A stretch of 9,764 bases of DNA. It comes from Candidatus Pelagibacterales bacterium. Its GTDB lineage: Bacteria; Pseudomonadota; Alphaproteobacteria; Rickettsiales; UBA1997. The notes beneath the pieces were generated by a model, which ran no database searches, was not told where the DNA came from, and was given only the letters and a program-made list of their open reading frames with translations. Of this stretch, positions 1-7,522 are shown piece by piece. Position numbers and translations under genes: made by a program. The DNA lies in the NCBI GenBank assembly GCA_016882165.1, contig VHBV01000041.1, positions 1 through 9,764 of the forward strand, written 5' to 3'. How positions within the stretch are numbered: the stretch's first letter is position 1; each line of letters starts with the position of its first letter.

Positions 1-73
1 ACACAAATTAGTTGATATTGTGGGAAAGTTTAGTTAGAATTAATTAAGAGTATAGATTTATGTTTTGGTATAG
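1..73. other. Short region downstream of glmM
   Basis: This A/T-rich stretch beyond the glmM stop reaches the window edge. I see no gene, convincing hairpin with a T-run or repeat in it. The terminator of the glmM transcript, if one exists nearby, must lie further left. Confidence 0.5.
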
Positions 74-1423
74 CTAACAGTGTATATTTATTTTTTCAAT
101 AATGTCATCAACGATTTTAAAGATTTGTTCTTGGTTTTTTCCTTCTGCCATAACTCTAATTAAATTTTCAGTTCCAGATTTTCTAACTAAAATTCGACCA
201 TTTAAGTCAAGTTCATTTTGTTTCTGGTTTATAAAATTTTTAACAACATCTAATTCCAAAGGGTTTTTGCTGTTTTTGTCAAATCTTATATTTTTTAGCA
301 ATTGTGGAAATGGCTCAAAAAGATTCATAATTTGACTTACAGGTTTTTTGTTTTCACATATTATGGATAATACCTGCAGAGCTGCAATAAGTCCATCGCC
401 AGTTGTTGAGTAATCAGAAAGAACAATGTGACCAGATTGTTCGCCACCAAAGTTGTAACCACTTTTTTTCATCTCTTCCAAAACATAACGATCACCAATC
501 TGAACTCTTGTTGTTGAAACGCCAATATAACTTAGATAGTTTTCTAAAGCTAAATTTGACATCTGAGTTATAACTACAGTATCACCCTTCAAATTTCCTT
601 CATTGTGCAGTTTTTCTGCAATAAGAGCAATCAATTTATCTCCATCAACCGCTTTTCCTTTCTCATCAACAATTAATAAACGATCTGCATCACCGTCCAA
701 AGCAATTCCAATATCAGCTTTTTCTTCAATAACTTTTTTACATAATTCTTCAGGGTGAGTTGATCCGCAGTTTTGGTTAATATTAAAACCATTTGGATCA
801 GTGCCAATTTCCACAACATCTGCACCAAGTTCCCAGAAAATTTTAGGAGCAATATTATAAGAGGCGCCATTCGCGCAATCTACAACAATTTTTAAGCCAT
901 TCAGTGTTTTGTCTTTAGGAAATGAGTTTTTAACAAACTCGATATAACGATTTGAAGCATCATCTAGTCTTTTGACGCGTCCAAAGTTTTTTGATTCAGC
1001 TAAATGTGGGGTTATATCGCCATCAATTAAAGCTTCAATTTCAGATTCTAACTTATCGCTTAATTTATGACCATCACGAGTAAATATTTTAATTCCATTA
1101 TCATAATAAGGGTTGTGAGATGCTGAAATCATAATTCCAATGTCAGCACGAATTGATCGTGTTAGCATTGAAACAGCAGGAGTTGGAACTGGACCAACTA
1201 AAAAAACATCCATTCCAACAGCAGCTAAACCAGCAGTTAAGGCTGGTTCAATAACATATCCAGAAAGACGAGTATCTTTACCAATTACAACACGATGACG
1301 ATGATCACCATCAATAAATTTTGCTCCAATTGCCATTCCAACTTTTAGAGCAATTTCTGCTGTCATTGGGAACTTATTTGCTGTTCCTCTAATTCCATCA
1401 GTTCCAAAATATTTACGAGTCAT
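74..1423 (-). CDS. glmM: Phosphoglucosamine mutase
   Basis: GlmM interconverts glucosamine-6-phosphate and glucosamine-1-phosphate in the cytoplasm, feeding UDP-GlcNAc and so peptidoglycan and LPS synthesis. The 449-residue length is typical of the family. Visible landmarks are the N-terminal YFGTDGIRG, the phosphoserine loop ISASHNPYYDNG with the catalytic serine at Ser102, the metal-binding DGDADR at 243-248, the sugar-binding GGEQSGH at 326-332 and the C-terminal phosphate-binding RKSGTENLIR at 414-423. All key residues are present, so the enzyme should be active. The start MTRKYFGTDG matches the usual family start. The ATG lies 10 nt after the alaS stop, so it is probably co-transcribed with alaS; no Shine-Dalgarno sequence is visible. 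Other phosphohexomutases (ManB, Pgm) are less likely because the serine loop and GGEQSGH are of GlmM type. Confidence 0.96.
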   Translation of the reverse strand: MTRKYFGTDGIRGTANKFPMTAEIALKVGMAIGAKFIDGDHRHRVVIGKDTRLSGYVIEPALTAGLAAVGMDVFLVGPVPTPAVSMLTRSIRADIGIMISASHNPYYDNGIKIFTRDGHKLSDKLESEIEALIDGDITPHLAESKNFGRVKRLDDASNRYIEFVKNSFPKDKTLNGLKIVVDCANGASYNIAPKIFWELGADVVEIGTDPNGFNINQNCGSTHPEELCKKVIEEKADIGIALDGDADRLLIVDEKGKAVDGDKLIALIAEKLHNEGNLKGDTVVITQMSNLALENYLSYIGVSTTRVQIGDRYVLEEMKKSGYNFGGEQSGHIVLSDYSTTGDGLIAALQVLSIICENKKPVSQIMNLFEPFPQLLKNIRFDKNSKNPLELDVVKNFINQKQNELDLNGRILVRKSGTENLIRVMAEGKNQEQIFKIVDDIIEKINIHC

Positions 1424-1433
1424 TTTGACTAAA

Positions 1434-3350
1434 TTAATTTATTAAATTCTTCAACACTTCAACTGCTTTTCTAATTGCATTTTTGTCATTTCCACCACCC
1501 ATTGCCATATCTTTTTTTCCGCCACCGCCTTTACCACCAATTGTTTCTATTACTGGTATAATCAATTTTGATGAATCAAGATTGGAAATTAGATTTGCAC
1601 TTAATGCTAGACAAACTGCAACTTTTTCATCTTTGCAGCCAAAAAAAGCAAAAACACAAGAATCTTTAAAATCGTATCTATTTTTTATTTCATTAACAAT
1701 TTCGCGCAAATCTTTAGCATCAACATCTTCAAATATATTGCTTACTAAATTTACATTGCCAATTTTTTCAGAATTTAAATTTCCTAAATTGGAAAGTAAA
1801 TTTTGTTTTTTTAATCTTTCAATTTCTTTGTCTTGTTTCTTCAAAATTTCTTCAAGAACTTTTGGATCATTTTCTTCTAAATCTGAATTTGCAATTTTTA
1901 CTCCACCCAGATTAACAATGTCCTTATCTTTGGTAACAATTTTTTCTTTTAGTTCTTTTGTTAGAGTTTTTAATTTTTGTTCTTGGTTGATTAAAAATTC
2001 TTGAGCTGAATTTCCAGCAACGGCTTCAATTCTTCTTATGCCTGAAGCAACTGATTTTTCAGAGATAATTTTAAAAATTGCAATTTCAGAAGTATTTTTT
2101 ACGTGAGTTCCACCGCATAACTCAACCGATTTTCCCATAGCCACAACTCTAACTTCTGAATCATATTTTTCGCCAAATAAAGCTTCAGCACCACTTTCTT
2201 TTGCTAATTCTAAGTTCATCAATTTTGTTGAAACATCTGAGTTTTGTTTGATCCAAGAATTTACTAAATCTTCAACTTTCTTAAGTTCTTCAATGTTCAT
2301 AGCGCGGTTGAAATTGAAGTCAAAAGTGAAATATTCAGCGTCAACATTTGAACCTTTTTGCGAAATTGAATTTCCCAAAACTTCTTTTAAGGCTTTATGC
2401 ATCAAATGAGTTGCAGAGTGATTGCATGCTCTGGCCTGACGCGTTTTTGGATTAACTTCCGCTATAACTTCGTCACCAACTTTTATGGTGTTTGTCATCC
2501 TGAGTGTAGCGAGGGATCTTGTGCCAGCATCTGAGGAGTCTTTTACCTGAGATTCTTCGCTGCGCTCAGAATGACAGGAAGAAAGGTCAGAAGGACAACT
2601 CTTTATAAAATGCGCAAAAAGTCCGCCAGCAAATTTTTTGGTTTCTGAAATTTCAATATCACCAATTTTTCCATCATCACCTTTTTGTCCTCCAGAAGTA
2701 GCATAAAAAGGTGTTTGATCAAGAATTATAAAATTAGGATACACTGCTAGAACTTTAGCTTTGGTGCTTAAAGTTTCATAACCCAAAAATTTGGTTTCGC
2801 CAAATTTTTCTTTCAAATCAAAAAATATTTTTTCTTCGGCCATTTCACCAGATCCTTTCCAGTTTGATCTGGCACGCTCACGTTGATTTTCCATTTCGGA
2901 ATTGAAAGCTTCTAAATCAACTTCAATGTTTTTTTCTTTTAAAATATCTTGGGTTAAGTCAAGTGGAAAACCGTAAGTGTCATAAAGTTTAAAAGCAATT
3001 TCCCCTGAAAATTTATTACTTTTGTTTTTTCCAATTTCTTCATCTAAAATTTTCAAACCTTTTTCTAAAGTTTCTCTAAACTTTTCTTCTTCGTTTTTAA
3101 GAGTTTCAACAATAACTGCTTTTGCTCTTGTAAGCTCTGGATAAGCATCTCCCATTTCTTTAATTAGCGAATCAACAAGTTTATACATTGTAACTTCACG
3201 TACGCCAAGTTTATGCAGTTGACGCATTGCGCGACGCATAATACGGCGCAAAACATAGCCTCTACCTTCATTACTTGGTAAAATACCATCAGCAATTAGA
3301 AATGATGAAGATCGTAAATGATCGGCGATAATTTTAAATTCTGCTTTCAT
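1434..3350 (-). CDS. alaS: Alanyl-tRNA synthetase lacking its catalytic domain (C-terminal part only)
   Basis: This 638-residue frame matches AlaRS from the tRNA-recognition region onward (IIADHLRSSSFLIADGILPS, then GRGYVLRRIMRRAMR at 29-43). The editing domain has SGGQ at 219-222, zinc-ligand/catalytic HSATH at 311-315 and CGGTH at 412-416. A charged coiled-coil-like stretch lies at about 450-520, and the C-Ala domain ends in the Gly-rich GGKGGGG...MAMGGG at 605-620. Full-length bacterial AlaRS is about 870-880 residues. The missing first 270-280 residues carry class II motifs 1-3, so this product alone cannot charge tRNA-Ala. An in-frame TAA at 3363-3365, five codons upstream of the ATG, rules out a longer frame. 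Residues about 251-287 are extra and contain a palindromic repeat. The remaining frame is intact with every editing residue, which argues against simple decay. It may be one half of a split AlaRS or an AlaX-like editing protein. Confidence 0.9.
   Translation of the reverse strand: MKAEFKIIADHLRSSSFLIADGILPSNEGRGYVLRRIMRRAMRQLHKLGVREVTMYKLVDSLIKEMGDAYPELTRAKAVIVETLKNEEEKFRETLEKGLKILDEEIGKNKSNKFSGEIAFKLYDTYGFPLDLTQDILKEKNIEVDLEAFNSEMENQRERARSNWKGSGEMAEEKIFFDLKEKFGETKFLGYETLSTKAKVLAVYPNFIILDQTPFYATSGGQKGDDGKIGDIEISETKKFAGGLFAHFIKSCPSDLSSCHSERSEESQVKDSSDAGTRSLATLRMTNTIKVGDEVIAEVNPKTRQARACNHSATHLMHKALKEVLGNSISQKGSNVDAEYFTFDFNFNRAMNIEELKKVEDLVNSWIKQNSDVSTKLMNLELAKESGAEALFGEKYDSEVRVVAMGKSVELCGGTHVKNTSEIAIFKIISEKSVASGIRRIEAVAGNSAQEFLINQEQKLKTLTKELKEKIVTKDKDIVNLGGVKIANSDLEENDPKVLEEILKKQDKEIERLKKQNLLSNLGNLNSEKIGNVNLVSNIFEDVDAKDLREIVNEIKNRYDFKDSCVFAFFGCKDEKVAVCLALSANLISNLDSSKLIIPVIETIGGKGGGGKKDMAMGGGNDKNAIRKAVEVLKNLIN
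2494..2575. repeat. Palindromic repeat inserted in frame within alaS (GTCATTCTGAG family)
   Basis: The 27-nt arms at 2494-2520 and 2549-2575 are inverted copies matching at 21 of 27 positions, with all differences being transitions; the loop is 28 nt. On the minus strand it is read as HSERSEES...LATLRMT (residues about 260-286 of the AlaS fragment), between FAHFIK and IKVGDEV, which I expect to be nearly adjacent in ordinary AlaRS. It contains no stop and keeps the frame. The flank at 2576-2600 holds a further degenerate GTCCTTCTGA unit, so the foreign segment is probably somewhat longer than the hairpin. The same family recurs at 7993-8075. Confidence 0.85.
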
Positions 3351-3370
3351 TTTTTGTATTTTTTATAATA

Positions 3371-3472
3371 GGTCAGACTTATGTTGTAGAATTAATATTT
3401 TATCACTAGCGTCATTGCGAGTGCTCACTCGCAGTGACGAGTTGTTTATTATATGCTGCTACAACTCAGACC
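3371..3472. repeat. MITE-like palindromic element between rnj and alaS
   Basis: The outer inverted ends are GGTCAGA-(CTTAT)-GTTGTAG at 3371-3389 and CTACAACTCAGACC at 3459-3472, which match at 13 of 14 positions once a 5-nt gap is allowed. Nested inside is a second hairpin with arms at 3411-3422 and 3427-3438 (GTCATTGCGAGT / ACTCGCAGTGAC, one mismatch) and a GCTC loop. The element is 102 bp, has no coding capacity and no clear target duplication. It lies 5 nt from the rnj stop and 20 nt from the alaS ATG, so it fills nearly the whole spacer. A TATAAT on the minus strand (3448-3453) could act as a -10 for alaS, but no good -35 accompanies it. No U-run follows the hairpin, so it is not a standard rho-independent terminator. 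Confidence 0.7.
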
Positions 3473-3477
3473 CTAAT

Positions 3478-5223
3478 TTAATTATTCACCAAATTAATCA
3501 TAATTTCGCAAACTGGTCTTTTGCCCATTAAATCTTCAAAAACTTTGAGAAGTTTTGAGCGCAAAGCTTTTTCAAGTTCAGCGATAATTTTATTATCTTG
3601 CAATTTTTTCTTTTTCTTTTTTAAGAAACTTAAGCCTTTTTTACTGCTAAAACCAAGTTCTTTTGCTTTTTGTTTTAAGAAAATTTCAATTTCGCGTATC
3701 AAAAAGTTTTCAGTTTCACGATCTGATTTCAAATCATAGGAACCAACACAAATTATCTTTGGTTTTGAAAGCAGCTCAAGATCATTTTTTATTGCGAATG
3801 AAACTGTAACCAAGCCACTATTTTGTAATTTTTTTCTTTCTCTTATAACTTCACCTTTTAGGTCAAGAAGTTGTTTTCCATCAACGCCAAAATAGCCAGA
3901 CTTTACAAAACCAGCAATATAGCTTTCACTTTGGAAATTATCTTCTTGTAAACGAACGGCTAAACCATTTTCAACCTGAATTGTTTTTACAACTCCACAT
4001 TCTTTAGCAAGTTCAGCATGAGTTTTGGTGTGTAAAAATTCTCCATGAACAGGAATTGCAATTTTTGGTTTAGCAAGTTCATACATTTCACGAAGTTCAT
4101 CTTGTGAAGGATGACCAGATACGTGAACGAAATGATCTTTTTCTGTCATAACATCAATTTGCTTTTTTGCTAAGGCGTCAAAAAGAGAAAATATTTTTTT
4201 CTCATTTCCTGGTATAATTTTAGAAGAAAAGATCATTAAATCACCAACAGTAAAACGAATTGAAGGGTGAGTGTCGGTGGCAATTTTTTTTGCAGCAGCA
4301 AGTGGTTCACCTTGGCAACCAGTGCAAATTACTAAAATATCTTTTTTATCATAAAATTTCATTTCGCGGTCTGAAATAAATTCAAATTCTTCCATGAAAT
4401 ATCCACTTTTTTTACCAACTTCATAAATTCTGTGAAGTGAAAAACCAGCCAAAACAATTTTTCTGCCAACTTCTTTAGCAATTTTTGCAATAGTATGAAT
4501 TCTGGCGATATTTGATGCAAAAGTTGTAATTCCAACTAGTCCTTTTCTGCCTTCTACCAAAAGTTTCAAAGAATGGTATAAGTCACCTTCTGATTTTGAG
4601 TGTCCTGAAGAAATTGCATTTGTTGAATCGCAAATTACTGCTAAAAATTTTCCAGCGTCACCCATTTCTTTGATTCTTGCTTTGTCAGAGACTTCTCCAA
4701 CAACAGGATTTGGATCAAATTTCCAATCACCAGTATGTAAAATATTTCCTTTTGGTGTTTTTACAATTAAGGCCTTCATCTCTGGAACTGAGTGTGTTAG
4801 ACCCAGAAATTCAACTTTGAATGGTCCAATTTCCAAATCTTTTGTATTGTCAATTATGCGAATTGGTACTTGTTTATCTAATTTATATTCTTCCAACTTA
4901 GCTCTTAAAAAGTTTGCCGCTAATGTTGAAGCATAAACAGGAACCTCTAAATCACGCCATAAATACTGAATTGAACCAAGATGGTCTTCATGAATGTGAG
5001 TAACAATAATTCCTAGTAAATTTTTTTTGTGAGCTTTAATAAAAGATAAATCGGGTGCTAACATATCAACTCCAGGAACATCTGAAGCAAATCCAACACC
5101 ACAATCAACCATCAGCCATTTTCCATCAAGATGGTATAAATTGACGTTCATGCCAATTTCATTTGATCCACCTAAAGGTAGAAAAAGTAAGTCGTTTTGG
5201 TGTTTTTTTAAATTTAAGTCCAT
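3478..5223 (-). CDS. rnj: Ribonuclease J (beta-CASP metallo-ribonuclease)
   Basis: RNase J is a cytoplasmic endo/5'-3' exoribonuclease for mRNA decay and rRNA maturation. At 581 residues the length is normal. The metallo-beta-lactamase core shows LPLGGSNEIGMN near the N-terminus, the zinc motif THIHEDH at 75-81, His144 in GLTHSVPE and HTGDWKFDP with Asp166. The beta-CASP insert shows TTFASNIARIH at 233-243, TGCQGEP at 301-307 (Cys303 where many homologues have Ser) and VSGHPSQDELREMY at 368-381. PVHGE follows at 391-395. The C-terminal 120 residues form the usual RNase J tail and include a Lys-run at 535-540. RNase Z and CPSF-type enzymes are excluded by this motif set. Neighbouring coaX is a common alphaproteobacterial arrangement. 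The leader is A-rich with no Shine-Dalgarno sequence. Confidence 0.95.
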   Translation of the reverse strand: MDLNLKKHQNDLLFLPLGGSNEIGMNVNLYHLDGKWLMVDCGVGFASDVPGVDMLAPDLSFIKAHKKNLLGIIVTHIHEDHLGSIQYLWRDLEVPVYASTLAANFLRAKLEEYKLDKQVPIRIIDNTKDLEIGPFKVEFLGLTHSVPEMKALIVKTPKGNILHTGDWKFDPNPVVGEVSDKARIKEMGDAGKFLAVICDSTNAISSGHSKSEGDLYHSLKLLVEGRKGLVGITTFASNIARIHTIAKIAKEVGRKIVLAGFSLHRIYEVGKKSGYFMEEFEFISDREMKFYDKKDILVICTGCQGEPLAAAKKIATDTHPSIRFTVGDLMIFSSKIIPGNEKKIFSLFDALAKKQIDVMTEKDHFVHVSGHPSQDELREMYELAKPKIAIPVHGEFLHTKTHAELAKECGVVKTIQVENGLAVRLQEDNFQSESYIAGFVKSGYFGVDGKQLLDLKGEVIRERKKLQNSGLVTVSFAIKNDLELLSKPKIICVGSYDLKSDRETENFLIREIEIFLKQKAKELGFSSKKGLSFLKKKKKKLQDNKIIAELEKALRSKLLKVFEDLMGKRPVCEIMINLVNN

Positions 5224-5320
5224 TTTATTTTTAATTTTTTTGTATTAGGTGATTTTAACAAGGTTAGATACTGAGGATTTAAAAATGACTACTCGTAATA
5301 ACAAAAGTTGCCACAACCTT

Positions 5321-5375
5321 ATTAGACAATGTTATCTAAATATGGGATAAAAATAATTAGCTAACATTGTCTAAT
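5321..5375. repeat. 19-bp inverted repeat in the coaX-rnj spacer
   Basis: Arms at 5321-5339 (ATTAGACAATGTTATCTAA) and 5357-5375 match as inverted copies at 18 of 19 positions, around a 17-nt A/T-rich loop. The repeat starts 8 nt beyond the coaX stop codon and lies upstream of rnj. In the transcribed (minus) direction the stem is followed by AAGGTTGTGG rather than a U-run, so a classical intrinsic terminator is unlikely. It could be a 3'-end stabilising hairpin for coaX mRNA, an operator for rnj or another small repeat family. Confidence 0.7.
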
Positions 5376-5382
5376 TCACAAA

Positions 5383-6159
5383 TTACTCTTTTATATTTTT
5401 TTCGTAGATAATACGCATTCCTTCCAAAGTAAGATTGGGTTCATAGTGATTTACCAAATCTTTTAAACCTTCTTTAAAAACTTCCGCTAGTCCGCCAGTT
5501 ATAATTTTAGTGGTTTTTGCACCATATTCTTTTTCAATTTTTGCCACAAGTCCTTCAATAAGAGAAATATATCCAAAATAAACTCCTGAATTCATTGCTT
5601 CAATTGTATTTTTGCCAATTACATTATTTTGTGGTTTAACTGAAATTTTTGGTAATTTTGCGGTCATATCATGTAAAGCTTTCAAAGAAAGATTGACGCC
5701 CGGTGATATAACTCCGCCCAAATATTCTCCATTATTTCCTACAACATCGAAAGTTGTTGCTGTTCCAAAATCAATTATAATTAAGTTACCACCAAATTTA
5801 TTGTAGCCAGCAACAGTATTAATCAAACGATCTGCCCCAACTTCATTTTTGTTTTTTACTTGAATATCAATTCCTAATTTAACCTCATCATCACCAATTG
5901 ATAAAATTTTGCAGTTAGTGAATTTTTTTACAGCTTCATTTATTATAGAACTAAGTTCAGGAACAACAGAACCAATCAAAACTTTATTTATATGTAAACA
6001 ATCAATCTTGGCGGTCAGAAAAAGTTCAACCAAATCAACGGCGTAATCGTCAGAAGACTTAACGGAATCTGACAATAAACGCCATTTGTGGATTAGGTCT
6101 TTTTCGCGAAAAAGACCTACAACTATATTTGTGTTTCCAATATCAAAAGTAAGTAACAT
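5383..6159 (-). CDS. coaX: Type III pantothenate kinase
   Basis: CoaX phosphorylates pantothenate, the first committed step of coenzyme A synthesis, in the cytoplasm. The type III enzyme belongs to the ASKHA fold and needs a monovalent cation. The 258-residue length is typical. Motifs present are the N-terminal phosphate loop DIGNTN at 6-11, GADRLIN at 108-114, IIDFGTATTFDVV around Asp130, GGVISPGVNLS at 148-158 and TGG at 221-223. The start MLLTFDIGNT fits the family, and a weak AGAAG lies just upstream. It follows the aminotransferase by 22 nt on the same strand, so the two probably share a transcript. Codons 14-22 contain a perfect 26-bp palindrome, listed separately. The motif set makes other pantothenate kinases (CoaA) unlikely. 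Confidence 0.96.
   Translation of the reverse strand: MLLTFDIGNTNIVVGLFREKDLIHKWRLLSDSVKSSDDYAVDLVELFLTAKIDCLHINKVLIGSVVPELSSIINEAVKKFTNCKILSIGDDEVKLGIDIQVKNKNEVGADRLINTVAGYNKFGGNLIIIDFGTATTFDVVGNNGEYLGGVISPGVNLSLKALHDMTAKLPKISVKPQNNVIGKNTIEAMNSGVYFGYISLIEGLVAKIEKEYGAKTTKIITGGLAEVFKEGLKDLVNHYEPNLTLEGMRIIYEKNIKE
6094..6119. repeat. Perfect 26-bp palindrome within the 5' part of coaX
   Basis: The sequence is TAGGTCTTTTTCG followed by its exact reverse complement CGAAAAAGACCTA, with no mismatches and no loop. It covers codons 14-22 of coaX (within VGLFREKDL), starting about 40 nt downstream of the start codon. The encoded residues look ordinary for the family, so this is a codon-level palindrome rather than an inserted element. 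It could be a dimeric protein binding site, a hairpin early in the message or chance. Confidence 0.85.
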
Positions 6160-6181
6160 TTTTTAGCTTCTAGAAGATAAT

Positions 6182-7384
6182 CTATTTTAACTTTGCACAA
6201 GCATCAGCAATTCTTTGCATTGAATTGCGTAAAAATTCTTCAGAAGCGGCATAAGAAATTCTAAAGAAATCAGGTGCTCCAAAGGCAACTCCAGGAACAA
6301 CCGCAACCAATGCTTCTTCTAAAAGATAAGCTGCAAAATCGTTATCATTTTCAATTGTTTTTCCAGATGCTGTTTTTTTACCAAACAAGCCTTTGCAAGA
6401 AGGAAAAACATAAAATGCACCATTTGGTGTATTGCAATTGATACCATCAATCTTATTTAGCATTTCAACTACCATGTCTCGGCGAGCTTGAAAAACTGAT
6501 TTACTATTTTTGATATAGTCTTGAGGTCCATTCAATGCTTCAACTGAAGCTGCTTGAGAAACGGAAGAAGGACTTGAAGTGCTTTGTGATTGAATCATTG
6601 ACATTGCTTTAATCAATTTTTCGTTACCAGCACCATAACCAATTCTCCATCCAGTCATAGCATAGGCTTTAGAAACACCATTAACAATTAAAGAGCGATC
6701 TTTCAATTGTGGTTCAATTTCTGCAATTGTTGCAAATTTTAAGTCATCAAAAATTAGATGTTCGTAAATATCATCAGCCATGATGTGAACATGAGGGTGA
6801 CGCAATAAAACTTCTGCCAATGCTTTTAATTCAGAAGTTGAATAGCATGCTCCAGTTGGATTGCTTGGTGAGTTTAAAATTAGCCATTTAGTTTGTGGAG
6901 TGATTTTTTCTTCCAGCGCGGTTGGAGTGATTTTAAAATTATTTTTTGCTGAAGACTCAACAATTACTGGTTTTCCACCAGCAAGTAAAACCATATCAGG
7001 ATAAGAAACCCAGTAAGGTGCTGGAATAATAACTTCATCTTCAGGATTTATACTTGCAATTAAAGCATTATAAATGACTTGTTTTGCGCCGGTTGAAACG
7101 CAAATCTCAGAAGCTTTATAATGAAGATTATTTTCTCTTTTGAATTTAGCTATAATTGCTTTTTTTAATGCAGCAGTACCATCAACTGCAGTATATTTTG
7201 TGTCTCCTTTGTTTATAGCTTCAATAGCAGCTTTTTTGATGTTATCTGGAGTATCAAAGTCAGGTTCTCCCATTCCAAGAGAAATTATATCTTTACCAGA
7301 AGCTTTCAATTCGGCAGCTTTCATTGAGATAGCAATAGTTGGGGACGGTTTAATATTGCTTAAAGATTTTGCTAAAAAAGACAT
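6182..7384 (-). CDS. aatA: Aspartate aminotransferase, class I PLP enzyme
   Basis: The enzyme transfers the amino group between aspartate/glutamate and oxaloacetate/2-oxoglutarate in the cytoplasm. The 400-residue length is normal for the Ib subgroup. Landmarks are GEPDFDTP at 39-46, STGAKQ at 97-102, PAPYWVSYPDM at 121-131, NSPSNPTGA with Asn175, ADDIYEH with Asp205 and Tyr207, the PLP-lysine motif NGVSKAYAMTGWRIGY with Lys239 and phosphate-binding Arg247, and FRISYA with Arg375 for the substrate carboxylate. It closely resembles rickettsial AatA as I recall it. Some Ib enzymes also transaminate prephenate, which cannot be judged here. The start MSFLAKSLSNIKPSPT is the family start. A strong promoter lies about 85 nt upstream; there is no clear Shine-Dalgarno sequence. 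Confidence 0.94.
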   Translation of the reverse strand: MSFLAKSLSNIKPSPTIAISMKAAELKASGKDIISLGMGEPDFDTPDNIKKAAIEAINKGDTKYTAVDGTAALKKAIIAKFKRENNLHYKASEICVSTGAKQVIYNALIASINPEDEVIIPAPYWVSYPDMVLLAGGKPVIVESSAKNNFKITPTALEEKITPQTKWLILNSPSNPTGACYSTSELKALAEVLLRHPHVHIMADDIYEHLIFDDLKFATIAEIEPQLKDRSLIVNGVSKAYAMTGWRIGYGAGNEKLIKAMSMIQSQSTSSPSSVSQAASVEALNGPQDYIKNSKSVFQARRDMVVEMLNKIDGINCNTPNGAFYVFPSCKGLFGKKTASGKTIENDNDFAAYLLEEALVAVVPGVAFGAPDFFRISYAASEEFLRNSMQRIADACAKLK

Positions 7385-7468
7385 TTTATATGAAAATAGT
7401 TACTAATAAGCGGAATTTGAAAATCATTTAGAAAAAATAGCAGCGACTAATTGACTTTTGCGAGCGAT

Positions 7469-7497
7469 TTTATAGTTTTGTTACTTATTTTTGTCAA
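7469..7497 (-). promoter_or_regulatory. Sigma-70-type promoter of the aatA-coaX unit
   Basis: On the minus strand TTGACA (7492-7497) is followed after exactly 17 nt by TATAAA (7469-7474). This is a perfect -35 and a five-of-six -10 at optimal spacing. The predicted start near 7462 would give a leader of about 78 nt before the aminotransferase ATG at 7384. It lies in the 138-nt gap shared with divergent virB3. Confidence 0.75.
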
Positions 7498-7522
7498 CCA
7501 GTGAGTTAATTCTTATAAAATT

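Noticed and set aside
102..335. Plus-strand open frame opposite the glmM 3' end
   Set aside because: Antisense to conserved GlmM sequence, with no start signal or recognisable domain.
1483..2004. Plus-strand open frame of 173 codons opposite alaS
   Set aside because: Low-complexity Phe/Ser-rich translation antisense to a clear AlaRS coding region; it is a shadow of A/T-rich codon use.
5321..5375. Rho-independent terminator of coaX
   Set aside because: The stem is followed in the transcribed direction by AAGGTTGTGG and has no U-run.
7491..7519. Plus-strand TTGTCA - 17 nt - TATAAA as the virB3 promoter
   Set aside because: Transcription would begin at about 7526, just past the first base of the ATG at 7523, so it cannot supply this start. 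The TTGTCA also overlaps the minus-strand -35 of the aminotransferase.
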